Origin: Athripsodes cinereus
Lineage: Eukaryota; Arthropoda; Insecta; Trichoptera; Leptoceridae
Assembly (NCBI GenBank): GCA_947579605.1
Contig: OX388314.1
Span: 8,060,001 to 8,124,000 of the forward strand
Direction: 5' to 3'
Length of the DNA: 64,000 bases
Position numbers and translations under genes: made by a program. How positions within the stretch are numbered: position 1 is the first letter of the stretch; each line of letters opens with the position of its first letter. The notes under the pieces were generated by a model, which made no database searches, was not told the origin of the DNA, and worked only from the letters and a program-made list of their open reading frames with translations. Positions 46,446-58,570 of this stretch are shown in pieces.

Positions 46446-47030
46446 AAATCCTCTGATGTAAAAGTAAAGTGGATGTGTTAAGAACTGCTCTGCGTGTAGG
46501 AGATCATGTTTAAGGCGTGTGTTTTTGTAATATATTTCTTACATATTGTATATAGAAAGAAATGGATAAACTTAAATGTAATTACAGTCATACCACTTTC
46601 CTCTAAAATAAGGTCAGCCCTTCATTATTCACGTGAGGAACATCTCCTCCCTCTAAAAATACAACAACTAATGCTCACCTAGTTAAATTGTTTTGAAATA
46701 TGTGTCTACGTATAATTTATTCCAACATATCATAGATTCCCAAATATTTAAACAAACTATCTTCTGCTCGCAATGTTTTCCCAATTTACAATTTGGATGA
46801 ATTGGTTATGTCGAATATCTAAGATGTGCAATTTTATAATCGCCTTATATTTTCATGGTACTCTTAGTATATATTAAAATAATATTATGGTTATTTTGAA
46901 ATCTGAAAACTTTTTTCAAACCAGTTACGCTTATATTTCACTATACTTCAGTTTTTTGTTTCAAAAAGTCTATTGGATTATCGAACATTTTAGAAAATTT
47001 AAGAATATTACTCGACAGAGCACGAATGTT
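46446..47030. other. AT-rich intronic stretch
   Basis: No supportable feature. Confidence 0.4.
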
Positions 47031-47173
47031 ATTTATTTATTCATTTTATTCTTCACTGTACATTGGTTACAATATTATTAAATAAAACAATATCATAAGA
47101 TTATCAGTTATACAATTCAATGTACAGAGGGCGAGTTTATCGCTAAAATGCGATATCTTCCAACTAACCCGGT
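47031..47173 (-). mobile_element. LINE family B 3' tail, reverse
   Basis: ATTTATTTATTCATTTTATT then CTTCACTGTACATTGGTTAC, GGGCGAGTTTATCGCTAAAA and TGCGATATCTTCCAACTAAC. It is most like the copy at 22406-22541, and the two share TTCATTTTATTCTTCACTG, suggesting a subfamily distinct from 26229 and 49370. Confidence 0.7.
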
Positions 47174-49194
47174 TATTAAAAAAAAAACATATGCAACATA
47201 TCAACAGTAATAGTAGAAATAAAAATACAACATAAGGCAAACAAAAGAAAAAGAACATATGCAAGCAACAATGTACCTATGTTATCAGTAATATTCTTAA
47301 AATCTTCTCTCACCGTGTAAAAAACCAGCAAAATATAATAACTAAACTATTTTAGAACCATTATTGAGTAACACGAGTACCTACGTAATACGTACAAAAT
47401 TGTATAATGATGACCGTAGTGTTTTTATTGAAGCAATAATAATATGTTAAAGAGCGCCTCCCTATGTTATTATGAGAATCGTCAACACGACATTTAACAT
47501 TTACTCGTTACTATAACGAGGTACTTTCTGACATCGACTATATACCATAGGAATGGGTTAAGGCGTAAAAATACTGGAACATGTTTGTAAAAGTTTTAAT
47601 CAACTGTGAATTTATAATTGTTTATAATACAAGATACCCACAAGAAATTTTGTGAAAATGTAATTTGTTACAGATATTAACTTAAATCCTTAAATATTAG
47701 TTGATAAATTGTTCAACTCATTCTATTATTTTATATTTTGCACCAGACCATCCACTCGTTTGCTAATGCTTCTGTGACATGTATAAATGTTTTATGAAAA
47801 ATAAAGTTTAAATATTCAGAGCTTCCATTTTTGTACAAAGAAAGCGAAAAAAATAATTGGGAGTCCATAAAATGTAAACGGTGGTCCACGATAGTGAACC
47901 TCATATAAACAGGCCATGACTTTAATTTTGATTTTATACAGGGGAAGGGTAAAAAGTTTGTGTTTAAGGTCCTCACTATATAAAAGTCAGCCAAATATAC
48001 CAACTTAAGGAATCTGAGATCTGAAACAAAGCTTCGCATATTTCATAGCAAACAGACTAATAATAAAATGTACAAAGATCTACGAACTTTTCCCCAAAAT
48101 AAACCTGTTTTTCTTTTTATATCACAATTCTCAGAGCGTCTCCTCAAAATCGAAAAATATAGCTAGTGGTGTACAAGACAAAAAAATTTAGAGCGCACTG
48201 GTGTAGATGCTTCAAAATACGAAAAGAACAGTGAATATTGAGAATCCATCCATCCTGTTATTAGTATTATCTACTAGCCCTAGTTCTTTCATCTTCGCCT
48301 TTGTAACGAGCCGAACATCTCTAATTTCCTAAGGACGCAACAGTGAACTAAACAAAGGGTAAAAAGCTCACTGCATAACCACTCTGTTGGAATAATACTT
48401 AATTTTTTATTTTATATGTGCAAAGCAAAATAAAATAAATTCACATTATACCTGGCATATCGCTTAAGAGCGAAAGAATTGATTGGATGAACCTACCAAC
48501 CTATTTGTGGTACAGCATTAATAATTTACTGTTTTTTTTTTAATTTATTTTTATTAAAGATCATTCACGACGTTCGCCTTTTACATGTTGACAACACTAA
48601 AATAAACATAACAACAAGATAATTTAAAAAAAAAAACAACCAAAAATATTAATAATTAAAAATATGTCGCAGAAAAAATACGTAAATATACAGAACTAGC
48701 AGGAGAAATAAAAAATATTTGGCATTCTAGGTCCGTTTATATAATACCTTTAGTCATGTCAGCTACAGGGTAACTCCGAAAACTTTAATAAATAATTTTC
48801 AAAAATTAGATTTACAGATTAATTTGTACATTAAAATTCAAAAATCTATTATAATAAACACTTATAATATTGTAAAAAAGTTTTTGAACACAGATATTTC
48901 AGGCACAATGCTGGTATTTTGAACCCGCGTTCTGAGTCTAATCCTTTGATATCCTGTATATCTGGATAGGTGAATTTTTCCCAGCATTAGACTGTTAAGT
49001 TTTTGTGTGACCATGACTGATCATATGGAGACTTATCTGGTTGTATAATGCTGAGAAGTGTGGATGGCAATCCTACCGCCGCGTAAAAAATAACAAAAAC
49101 AATAATTAAAATAATAACCGTTATTTTATTATCGTAAAAGTGTAACAAATGCATTTTCAATGTTCATGGTGCTCGCTGTAGGAATAGTTTGCCT
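47174..49194. other. AT-rich intronic stretch
   Basis: No gene recognised. The 102-codon minus ORF at 47731-48039 has no motif that I know. The segment 48900-49080 is somewhat GC-richer and element-like but unidentified. Confidence 0.4.
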
Positions 49195-49505
49195 TCCAGG
49201 ATAAGGTTGCTCCCCACTCTTCAAGCTTTCAAGCGGGCGGTCAAGGACCATTTTATCACACAAAATATGGCTTCTGTATCCTAGTCCCTTTTCCTACATA
49301 TTCTTCTCCTTTTTTACCTCCTCTTTCTTTTCTTTAAAAAATTTTCTTTATGTGAAGGTTTTATGAAATTGGGTTAGTTGGAAGAAATCGCGCCTCTGCG
49401 ATAAACTCGCCCTCTGTATATTGATTGTATGATTGTCTTTGTTTGAAATGTATTTTTGTGTAAATTTGCTTGTTATCAATGTACAGTAAAGAATAAATAA
49501 ATAAA
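49195..49505 (+). mobile_element. LINE family B, ORF2 end plus full 3' tail
   Basis: The ORF ends LPTLQAFKRAVKDHFITQNM then ASVS and a TAG at 49282-49284. The FK--VK-HF pattern shortly after LP is the usual C-terminus of CR1/Jockey-like LINE ORF2. The 3' UTR follows: GGGTTAGTTGGAAGAAATCG, CGATAAACTCGCCCTCTGTA, CAATGTACAGTAAAGAATAA, ending in (AAAT)n. This copy ties together all the family B tails in the window (22406, 26229, 47031, 52594, 58868). Confidence 0.75.
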
Positions 49506-51114
49506 TGTTTATGTATAATATTGATATTTTTTTTAATGTTGCCTTTATAACTTCAGTATGAGATTAGGAATCGAACCTATATGAGAATAGTTGGATTAGA
49601 AAACTACAGTTCACCAATGTCCAACCATAAAATTTTATAATTTATTTCTGTTAACTGCTTTGAAATTCACTATTCCGAATTAATTATTTGAATTAATGTA
49701 TCATTGTCTATCCATTTTATTCTCATAGATGATCGTAGTTACTTTCTTAATTGCAATTTTAATTATGTGTTTATTTTCTTTTAAATATCTCCACTAAATC
49801 ATACAAAACCAGAATGAATATTTCGTAATTCATAAAATCATTTACATACTAATTAATTACACTTTGTCTTGAGAAAAACTTTTCTTACTATGTTATTTAT
49901 TGTAACAAATAATTTCTCTCAAGGTTAACTAAGTAAGATCTTCGCAAGTCTGTAATTAAATATATTGCAATAAAAAATAATGGGATCATTTATGCGTCTT
50001 CTTATATCAACTGTTACTCATATCATTTTTCACGATAGTATTTTACATTTACACAGTCTCTGTTCATAAAATATTTAGAAACACAATTTTGACGAAGTTT
50101 TGGAATTAATGTACTGTCAAAATGTACTGCTACTAATAAAAATATACTAATTATTTATCAGTCAAAGCCTTTCATATAAAATACAACTGTATATTTCACG
50201 ATAGCCATTTCAAATTGGCAAGTCATTATGTGATTTAAACAATGTGGCAAACAGCGTCCAATTTTAATAATTAATCATTAGTAATTACAATTTATAATCA
50301 TTTTTAATCATACGAACAACAACTATTTGAATAAAGAATGACAATATTATAACAATTATAAATGTCAATTTACATCCATTGCACACGGTTCGTCTGTTGG
50401 TAGAACCATTTCTGTCCATAGTGTAAATAAAAAGATAGACAGATATTTATAAAATTTATATCTATCATGACATTAGTTAATATTTTTTCTAATCATAATA
50501 AGGTTGTTGGGGTTCATTACACGGTGTCTGTGCCCCATTCCCAAGTTAACCTCCTTTAAATCCCTTGTAATAGGAAGTACCTTTATAAATACAGAATACT
50601 CTACTGAGATACTAACGTGCATTAAATTGCCCCATGCCTTGGGGCGAAGCCCAGGCTAAAGATAGATATACAATTAATATGTTTATATGTATCTATATAG
50701 TTGTTATTTTGACTAGAAATCTCCTTTCCCTATACCTACTACAGTAAATACTTACCCGTATATAGAAATATACAATTTTAATATGGTTTATATTATTATT
50801 GTTATTTATCAGTTTATTGGTTGTAAACTAAAGTGAGAACTAACGAACCAATCAAATCATAATATTGTATTTATTACCTAACAAAATGTTTTATATCAAA
50901 ACAATATTATAATATTCTCTGACACAGTCTACACTACATTATATCCGTTATTGTATATTTTTATATGCAGCCAACAAATTTCTATCCATCAACTTTTTAC
51001 AAATATGTAGCCAGAAATTTTCGTAACAAACGTATTGATCATTAAATTTTAGGTCACAGATAAACAGAAGTTGTAAATCAATATAGATATTTTAATGAAT
51101 ATTTAAGCTCATTC
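49506..51114. other. AT-rich intronic stretch
   Basis: No gene. A minus-strand tRNA-like B box (GGTTCGATTCCTAATC, about 49564-49579) may be a SINE remnant. CCCCATGCCTTGGGGCGAAG then CCCAGG at about 50631-50656 resembles a Helitron-like or MITE end, without a partner. Confidence 0.4.
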
Positions 51115-51308
51115 ATCATCATCACAACATCTTGGCATTTCCCATGGGTGAACAAGCCAGCGGGCAAGTTGTCCTGTCTGCGCCAATAAAAGTTGAGACA
51201 TTCAGGACGGGTAGCTTATCTGAATTAAATATTTTATATGTCTCACACGGGATGTTTTACGAATACCCGGTTTTTACAGAATACTTGAAAACTTACTGGA
51301 ATGAGCGA
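51115..51308 (-). mobile_element. SINE-like family F, diverged copy
   Basis: Read on the + strand: CATCATCATCACAACATCTT, CAAGCCAGCGGGCAAG, TTGTCCTGTCTGCGCCAATA, GACATTCAGGACGGGTAGC, GATGTTTTACGAATACCCGG, ACAGAATACTTGAAAACTTA. It spans nearly the full unit in reverse. A 65-codon ORF over it is incidental. Confidence 0.65.
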
Positions 51309-51447
51309 GAGACCTGTTGTTACAAATAGTTACAGCTGATTTCGTTTTTATGATGAAGCAATTTCTTGTAGCCAACCAGATATACTTATTTCATTTATCT
51401 ACATAAATATCACCCTTTCGGACTTCTCTTACAAATTAATTATGCGG

Positions 51448-51512
51448 ATAAATAGTAGTTCAAAACTCCTGAGATATCCGGGTAGAGGTGGGTCTCTCTT
51501 CAATTCTCTTAC
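51448..51512 (+). mobile_element. LINE family C 3'-end fragment
   Basis: AGTTCAAAACTCCTGAGATA then TCCGGGTAGAGGTGGGTCTC matches the UTR ends at 34095-34130 and 59915-59950. Confidence 0.6.
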
Positions 51513-52284
51513 AAATACCTACTTCATACCTAATAATCAAGCAAAATACTTACCCTCCGTGTAACTTATACTTGACTCAGTCAAAATATCAAGCTGGAAC
51601 CTCATATTACATGTAAATTCGAATAGTTATTCTTGAAATTATTCATCATTCAATACAACATATACATTAACATTTTTTGTACCCTCGAAATTGAGCAGTA
51701 AAGTTTAGTTTATGACCCTATGTAATATTTAAGCTTAAGTAATTTTATAAATCATATTGATTGCCTCATTTCTAATAAATCTCGTGATGTGGATCCCTAC
51801 CTAATTAAACACAAATACAGTTTAACAGAAAACAATAAATAAATCAAAGACGTGATAATAAAATTTCTAAATGTTCGTTTATTCATTTGGCTATTTGAAC
51901 CTCCCTCTGATCAGAATCGAATATGTCTATTTATAACACATCTTATCAGTATTATTATTATTATTTATTAGTTATTATTTTTAATTTAGATAACTCGCCT
52001 TTGATTAGTTTTCGATTCATAGATCCTTATCATAAATCTATTCTGTTATATTTTACTGTATGTTTAAATCATTCCACTTAACAGGGTCAGTGTAAGAAAA
52101 TAAACTTGTCAATGCAAGTGCCTAACGAGCTTTGATACCTACCACGTAAATATTGTGAATTAAAGCTGTTGGAGTTGGTAGAGTTAAAAAAGCGTAATTT
52201 GTCCATCTATTTACTCCTTTTACTATACCATCTATTTACTCTTTACTATTACTCCTATTTATCTATTTACTCCTTTTACTATTT
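51513..52284. other. AT-rich intronic stretch
   Basis: No supportable feature, apart from a locally repetitive CTATTTACTCCTTTTACTA region at about 52206-52285. Confidence 0.4.
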
Positions 52285-52325
52285 ACCATCACGAGATATC
52301 CCTTAAGCGGAGTAGCCAGCTATTT
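52285..52325 (-). mobile_element. SINE-like family F 3'-end scrap
   Basis: ACCATCACGAGATATCCCTT then AAGCGGAGTAGCCAGC is the reverse F tail end. Confidence 0.55.
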
Positions 52326-52593
52326 ATTCATTAGATATTGCAGTTTAAGACATTTTACCTCTATCTTAAATACTTTAAATAGATACGAGTGTTTTGAGTT
52401 ATTACAAATTCTAGAAGGTAGATATTCTAGTATTTGTCATGTTTATTTGCCCCTTATAACACTTCTGTAGATAAAATAAAATGAAAATCTCCTTAAATCA
52501 TCAAATCTCTACTGATCCTGCGTCAATTGGTCACCTTCTCTAATGAAATTCTTAAAACCCAGATGCCGTTATTTTAACAACGGTGAATATTTA

Positions 52594-52650
52594 TGGGTTA
52601 GCTGGAAGATATCGCGCTTCTGCGATAAACTCGCCCATTGCACAAAATTT
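52594..52650 (+). mobile_element. LINE family B 3'-tail fragment
   Basis: GGGTTAGCTGGAAGATATCG then CGCTTCTGCGATAAACTCGC matches 49374-49420. A short remnant of family D (GTCACCTTCT, GATGCCGTTATTTT) lies just upstream at 52530-52580, so families B and D may be parts of one longer LINE. Confidence 0.6.
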
Positions 52651-53547
52651 AGTTGTCTAGTTTAATTTTTTTTTATTTATTTATTTTATAAATAAATAAA
52701 TGTTAATAATTAATACAGACATAACAATACATAGACTATTTGATAAAAACTTAAATCTATACATTCTCCTTATAGAGACAAGTCTCGCGCAAAGGAGGGT
52801 TTATTTTCGTATGTTGATTTTTTGTGCAATAAAGATTTTTATTATTATTATTATTATTAATTGTGAAAAAGATTTATTTAGGTCGTCGAAATCCTTTTAG
52901 ATGATTTTTTAAATATGAAAAGACGTTTGAAATAAACTCAAATACACAGTAAGAATAAACTTGGGCCATGAAGGTAGAGTATATTTTTTTACATGTCATT
53001 GTACCTACTTCGTTTGATTCTATATTTCTTCTATTCTAGACCTGGTCCCGGGTTTTGGGCAGTAGGTTAGTAATTAAATAACCCGACATGTAATCGATTA
53101 CTTTCTGGGTGGGTGACAGGCCCATTGTTTAGTAAACAATATTTTAATCTTTATACCTATAGGTTTATACCTATAATATTATTATTATTATCTACTCTCA
53201 TTCTTTCTATATTATATCCATACTGTCTGACTGTTTAAACTATTATTATATTTTACCAATTGCAGTCGCTCTGAATACTGAATACCATTGTTGTAATAAA
53301 TCCGATTCTTTTCCATCTGATAAAGTTAAACAGAAAAAATGATCTTTGGATTCTTATCAAACAATCTAAAAAGTAAATTATAAGACAACTTTTCCCTCCC
53401 TCGTATTCAGTATTTACTACGAAATTAGTTATGTAAGTACCTCCGTAACCTCATTCTCTTTCGAAGAAAAAATAGTGTCGAGTTTCATAATTTATTTCGT
53501 AGTACTGTAGGAATCTTTGTAATTTCACGAGACAATTTAGTCTAATG

Positions 53548-53902
53548 CAAGGGTGGCCAACCCGCGGCCCGCGGGACGCATGCGGCCCGTTGTGTGTTAA
53601 CGTGCGGCCCGCGAAGCATATGCACACTTTTTTTAATAATAGAATTATAGTCGGTACAAGTACCCGTTACTTTTTTGAAAGAGGTATTTTGAGAAAATAT
53701 TATCAAAGAAAACCGAAGAGTTTTGAAACATTTCAAATTCCTATACCATTATGAAAATTTGGCGACGGGGGGGGGGGATAGAAATTTTAAGGTAAAGTAA
53801 AATTATCTAAATGTTACATATATGGAGTAAATTGTTGTGCGGCCCGGTAGGAAATCTCATTCTGAAATTTGGCCCGGTTGCTGAAAAGGTTGGCCACCCA
53901 TG
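53548..53902. mobile_element. hAT MITE with 8-bp target duplication
   Basis: The termini are CAAGGGTGGCCAACC and, reverse-complemented, CATGGGTGGCCAACC. Identical 8-bp duplications GTCTAATG flank it at 53540-53547 and 53903-53910. GC-rich subterminal GCGGCCCG motifs repeat near both ends (CCCGCGGCCCGCGG, GTGCGGCCCGCGAA, GTGCGGCCCGGTAG). At 355 bp it has no transposase. A G-run (53766-53776) lies inside. Confidence 0.92.
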
Positions 53903-54119
53903 GTCTAATGTATTTCCAAAATTTCAATGGGAGTAATTTTAACGACTAATTTTGGTTTTTTAATAATGCAAATAAATCTGATATGGGAGCTGAACCTCAG
54001 ACAAATTCCAAAAAAAATACCTACTCTTTCTTTTTACATAATACTATTTGTGACAAATTTAAATATCCTCACACCTACATACTCACTTTCCCTTTGCCCC
54101 TACATGAATAAACTACTTG

Positions 54120-54215
54120 TAGATATATGAAATAGATTGGAAGCGAGATTCAAACCTGAGATCTTCCAAATGGAAATCCGAGACGCTAGCATCAGGATGC
54201 TGACTATCTCTGCTT
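54120..54215 (-). mobile_element. Possible second tRNA-like SINE head
   Basis: On the minus strand: AGTCAGCATCCTGATGCTAG, CGTCTCGGATTTCCATTTGG, AAGATCTCAGGTTTGAATCT. The GGTTTGAATCT resembles a B box and the spacing is tRNA-like. A related GGTTTGAATCC with GATC lies at about 57133-57147. Two loose matches only. Confidence 0.35.
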
Positions 54216-54339
54216 ATTAATCAGATCAAATCAAATCAAATCAAAAATCAAAATCTTAATCAAAAACTTCAAGTTGAATTAATAAATATCATGTAAAATT
54301 AGATGATAGTTCATTAAAATACATACTTCTATTTATCTT

Positions 54340-54396
54340 TACCATCATGGTATCACTCACAAGTAGGGCAACCAGCGGATTAATGCATAATTATTT
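54340..54396 (-). mobile_element. SINE-like family F 3'-end scrap
   Basis: TACCATCATGGTATCACTCA then CAAGTAGGGCAACCAGCGGA, the reverse F tail end, lying about 30 bp upstream of exon 3. Confidence 0.55.
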
Positions 54397-54427
54397 TACT
54401 AATAATATTTTTTTTCTTTGTTTACAG

Positions 54428-54521
54428 CCGCCATTCTAGAGGCCCTCGCAGCGTGTACTCTTACAGAAGTGGAGTAGCTCCTTCATTAGCCTCAACAGCC
54501 AGATCAAAGACTTCTAGAAAG
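54428..54521 (+). CDS. Two-TM Ser/Arg-rich protein, exon 3
   Basis: The exon adds the last base of Ser115 and residues 116-146. The acceptor is TTTGTTTACAG ending at 54427 and the donor is GTCAGT at 54522; the exon ends in phase 0. The peptide (RHSRGPRSVYSYRSGVAPSL then ASTARSKTSRK) continues the Arg/Ser-rich character of exons 1-2, which supports joining them across the giant intron. Basic residues just before the first membrane helix (in exon 4) would favour a cytosolic N-terminal side by the positive-inside rule (inference). Confidence 0.8.
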
Positions 54522-54811
54522 GTCAGTATTATTCCAGAACTATACTCCCATCTCGTCCACCAACTACTAAGTACATACATCATATTAAAAACATACCTAA
54601 GTATGTCTATTTAATTAATCGCTGATTTTTAGAGACAAGTATAAAATCGACTTTTATGCCACTAATAGATACCACTAGACTTAAAATGTGTTTTGCCATG
54701 AACGTAATAAAATTAGTACTAAGATATTACGGAGTGGGATTCTGCCCCCTCCCCTTCTCCCCCTAAAAATTACACTAAATGTAAGATGGTTCAAATTTCT
54801 TTTTTTTTCAG

Positions 54812-54966
54812 GCTGGTCTCAAAGTAGATGCCATGGCAGCCCCTAACCCCTTCTGTCCCAACATCAAAGGCATGTGCTGCCTTATGCTACTTCTTAACTT
54901 AGGACTTATTCTTGTCACACTTGGATTTGTTATTGTCATACAATTCTTTGAACCATTATTTGTATG
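54812..54966 (+). CDS. Two-TM Ser/Arg-rich protein, exon 4 (TM helix 1)
   Basis: Residues 147-197 plus two bases of Trp198. The acceptor is a long T-run then CAG ending at 54811, the donor is GTAAGT at 54967, and the exon ends in phase 2. It holds a short conserved-looking juxtamembrane segment, NPFCPNIKGMCC, then the hydrophobic run LMLLLNLGLILVTLGFVIVI (helix 1, about 167-190). QFFEPLFV begins the very short turn to helix 2. The three cysteines at the membrane edge (161, 168, 169) could be lipid-modified, which is inference. Introns 3 and 4 are only 290 and 334 bp. Confidence 0.88.
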
Positions 54967-55300
54967 GTAAGTAATGTCTATAAATCACTAAAATTAAATT
55001 ATCCAATACCAAATATTTCCTAAAATGGAAAATCATATCTTATGTTTATTTAATTTGCGTGTATTTTTTGATGTGATGAGTTATGCCACCCATTCTGGTT
55101 CAACATAAAACATTACTGAGATGGGTGCTCCATTAAACGGCGCCGAATAAACCATTCAACATACATATTTCTCCTCTCCATAAAAAAACATATTTCTTGT
55201 TAGGAAATATTTTGGAAGCATGTTTAAATTTTTAAGAAGCCCAGGTTTATTTTTTAGTAAAAATATAAATAAGACATAAATTATCTTTGAATTCTTCCAG

Positions 55301-55574
55301 GATTCTCGGCATAGTCTTCCTCATCTTTGGTTTCCTCACACTTATTGGCACAATGATCTACTGCGTAGTGGTGTGTCGAGATAACCCTAGGACAGTCCAT
55401 CCTGAGGACCTGTACTGGACGCATCACTGGTCTAAGACAATAGGACCATCGGAGATACATTATAGGGCTGGAGAAAAACCATACCATACGGATGATAGAT
55501 ATTCAGACAGATATTCTGTTAGTAAACTTAGCGGGAAATATTCAGATAGAGGGAGTAAAATAAGTCGATATTAA
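55301..55574 (+). CDS. Two-TM Ser/Arg-rich protein, exon 5 (TM helix 2, C-terminus)
   Basis: Completes Trp198 and encodes residues 199-288, with TAA at 55572-55574. The acceptor ATTCTTCCAG ends at 55300. Helix 2 is ILGIVFLIFGFLTLIGTMIY then CVVV (about 196-223). The polar tail follows, with CRDNPRTVHPEDLYWTHHWS, then a Tyr/Ser/Asp/Arg-rich end with two RYSD-like repeats and terminal SKISRY. The two helices with a loop of a few residues form a helical hairpin, so both termini should face the same side, probably the cytosol. The family is unknown to me; it is not a four-helix claudin or tetraspanin. Confidence 0.88.
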
Positions 55575-58570
55575 CACTTTACTTGATATGTTATTGTTGA
55601 TAATAAATTCTTGACATTTCTGTCATAAATCTTACCTTTAAAATGAAAAAAATCTTTCATCACTTTTAATTTAAAAATATTCTTCTAATAATATACATTT
55701 CTATCACTAACCTTATGGTTATAGCAAGTATCCTTTCCAATTATTAGAAATTTTGTGCCAACTGAAAACTTTCTTCCATTTCAATCTTATTATTGCTAGA
55801 AAATTATAGTCATATGAGTATTGTATAGTGGAAGAGAACTTAAAATTAATTGTAGATAAATTGTTTAAATTTGTAAAACTTAAAATATTGTTTAGAAGTG
55901 TCTGTATAGCTTTATGATTGTGTAAGATAGAACCTCATGGAACTTATATTTTTCACATATATTCAAACTACAAAATTTGAAGACTTTGCAATACCTAGCA
56001 CTCTTAGAATCGTTTGAAAATATACTAAAAACTGTCTTAAAATAGGAGTTAACACCAAATAATGCATGCAGGAAACTAACTGCAGAACAAACCATAAAAA
56101 AATCGCTGTCAATGAAACAGCGAAAAAAGAGATGTGAAATGTGACATACGTGCAGTATGTTTCCACTCATTATTAATGATACCACATGGTCGCTTACACA
56201 TACACAGATACACATCAATGTGGAAAATGTGTTGATAATTACATAATTATATTTTGATTTTCACTGTTTTCTTATAAATGAATCACAATTCTTTGCAATA
56301 GTTGTATCAGTGCAATATGGTGTTACTTGTATAATTCAAATAACAACGTATGACTCACCACGTTAATAACAAAATATGTGATAAAAATATTTGTTAAAAC
56401 CAATTTTTAGTTCTCATACATTCTACGTAGTCCCACTTATTGTACAACACCAAATGGCAATACTATATTGCATATTATGGCAATACTATATTGCATATTA
56501 TGTCATTATAGTATTGCATTATATTAACTGCATATAAATAAATGCATATTCTTTTAATTTGAACACATCTGGATTAAATTGCTAGTTGAATCCTAACAAT
56601 TTTAACTATAAAATTAACAAAATGCACTTTTAATTTGCAAAAATGTGAATATTTGTTTTACGACAAGAATTATTTATCACATTCCATAGTCTTACAATAT
56701 AACCAAACATTGCACATGGGAATATCAAATATTGTTAATTTTGTGGCATACATAATATATTTCGCTATAAACTTGTTATACATACTTAGTAACAAAGATT
56801 GAAGTATTTTGATGAAGTACTTTTTTATTTTACGTGTAATAATTATTAAAATGTATTTTTATTGTAACATTGTGTTAGGAATTATTAAAAATATTAAATA
56901 TGAATATTTTAATATTGTAAATAACATTTAAATTAAGTATTTAGTTCGTATTCAATGTTTTACAGTGAGTTTTAACACTATGTTTGTCATACGAAGGAAT
57001 ATAATATTTGGGGAGTAAAAAGAAATTTTACAAATATTTGAAAAATAATCAAGATATTTCCAACTACACCCCGAAAACTCTCATTCTAAACAATAGCTTG
57101 AACTATAAAGGTGAAAGAGGCCGACAGCAGGATTCAAACCACGGATCTTTTGCTTGAAATATTAATAACAAATAAAAAAAGTCAAAAGTACCTATACATT
57201 CTTCAATTTATCAAACCAAAATAAAGAGTGCTGATATCTTTTTATTTTATTTATGCAATTGTATAAACAAATATAGTGTTAACATTTATTTGATAATACA
57301 GATGTATTAATGTAATGTTTCTTGTATGCCATCCTTTCGTAATATTTGTGAAAATATTTTATTGTACGTAACTAGACCTTATGTTATGTACTTATTATCT
57401 TAAATTATGTATAAGAGATAAAATATAAAAGAAATAAATAATCAGTCATGTTCATAGTACCCTGCAAACTATTTTTTTTTTAATAATTGTTAAATCTAGG
57501 TTTGTTTTGAACACAAATACACCACCAACACCTTCTCAGTAAACAATATGCTTGTATAGTTTAATAAGATACTGGAAGATGTTTAAACATGTCATCTTCT
57601 AAATGAAAGACCTGAAACTCTGCCAGGTCGTACATCACTAGATATTGTGCTTTAGAACTTACCTGCCATGAAGACTTCTTCAAAGAGTTGATAAATGTTG
57701 TCATAGGAAATTAGCTACATCCGCCTTTCCTCTCAAGAACCCTGGAACCTGGAAATAAACCTCTAGGTACTAAAACTGAACAAAGAAACTTCTTTTTTTT
57801 TAAGATTTGTAGCACATATTATACAATGTGAAAGAAAGTCTTTCAAGCTGTCGTTTATGGATCAAGTGGATGGTGACACATTTTATCATCTGTGTATTTA
57901 GTTACACATATGGAATGTGTTATACAAAAATGTGTCAAGTCATAAAATAGAAAAAATGACGCAGTGTTGTCATATTTCAAAGTTCAAAATGATATTCTTG
58001 CTTTGCTATAATAATTGAGCAGCTAAACCTGATCATGCCTCATAATACCTCCATCTGCTAACTCATAAAACTGTTAGTTTTGACTCAGTATAAAAACATT
58101 GATTATTTCAGTTTAAGGTTGATGTTTCTTGAAATATTGTTGCATAGGGCAATTCTCACGATATGTACTATGTCTTCACTGTTTATATTTGTAGTTGATC
58201 TGACTGTCTTATAGAAATACCTCTAGAACAGACTATTATTGATTAACTTGTAACTTGTGTTAATGTATTTATGTATTATTATGAACTGCATATTATGTAT
58301 TATACTTTACCTAATAACAACACTTGAATCAAATAATAAACTTGTAATTTAAAAACAAACACTAAATATAAAACTGAACTATGATATAATTGTTTTTTCT
58401 TTTGTATCTTATTTGTATTTTCCCTTTTAGTTTAAAATGTCATAAATCAGGAATCTACAAACCATAGCTTATGCCCCTTGAGTGTAGCTCTTGCCCAAAA
58501 TACCTCAATAAACACTGGATAAAATGAAATTCTGGGTTCACCTTACACGGGATTTTCAGTAAAAAAAAAT
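55575..58570 (+). other. Quiet stretch, possible 3' UTR
   Basis: About 3 kb after the stop codon with almost no recognisable transposable elements, unlike the intron. That suggests a long 3' UTR or regulatory DNA (inference). A local duplication, GGCAATACTATATTGCATAT, occurs at 56455 and 56480. A B-box-like GGTTTGAATCC on the minus strand lies at about 57133. ORFs here have no known motifs. Confidence 0.4.
55602..55607 (+). terminator. Candidate poly(A) signal AATAAA
   Basis: An AATAAA lies 27 bp after the stop codon of the two-TM gene. It is very close to the stop, so it may be a minor or chance site. Another AATAAA near 57432 would give a 3' UTR of about 1.9 kb. Confidence 0.35.

Larger units (their letters stand above)
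7915..54427 (+). other. Giant intron 2 (46,513 bp)
   Basis: Bounded by donor GTAAGG at 7915 and acceptor TTTACAG ending at 54427. The flanking exons are compatible: exon 2 ends in phase 2 and exon 3 supplies the third base of a Ser codon. The intron is packed with transposable-element remnants and tandem arrays listed separately. Extra alternative exons inside it cannot be excluded, but I found none with convincing sequence. Exons 1-2 could instead belong to a different gene, but the phase match and the continuous Ser/Arg-rich character argue for one gene. Confidence 0.65.

Noticed and set aside
47731..48039. 102-residue minus-strand ORF.
   Set aside because: No recognisable domain, no good splice signals and no repeat copy to compare with. 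I could not support it as a gene.
53545..53754. ORFs on both strands over the GC-rich segment.
   Set aside because: They fall inside the hAT MITE and arise from its CG-rich subterminal repeats.
55892..56218. 108-residue minus-strand ORF downstream of the two-TM gene.
   Set aside because: Hydrophobic and Cys/Phe-rich as expected from AT-rich DNA; a second frame is also open; no motif or splice context.
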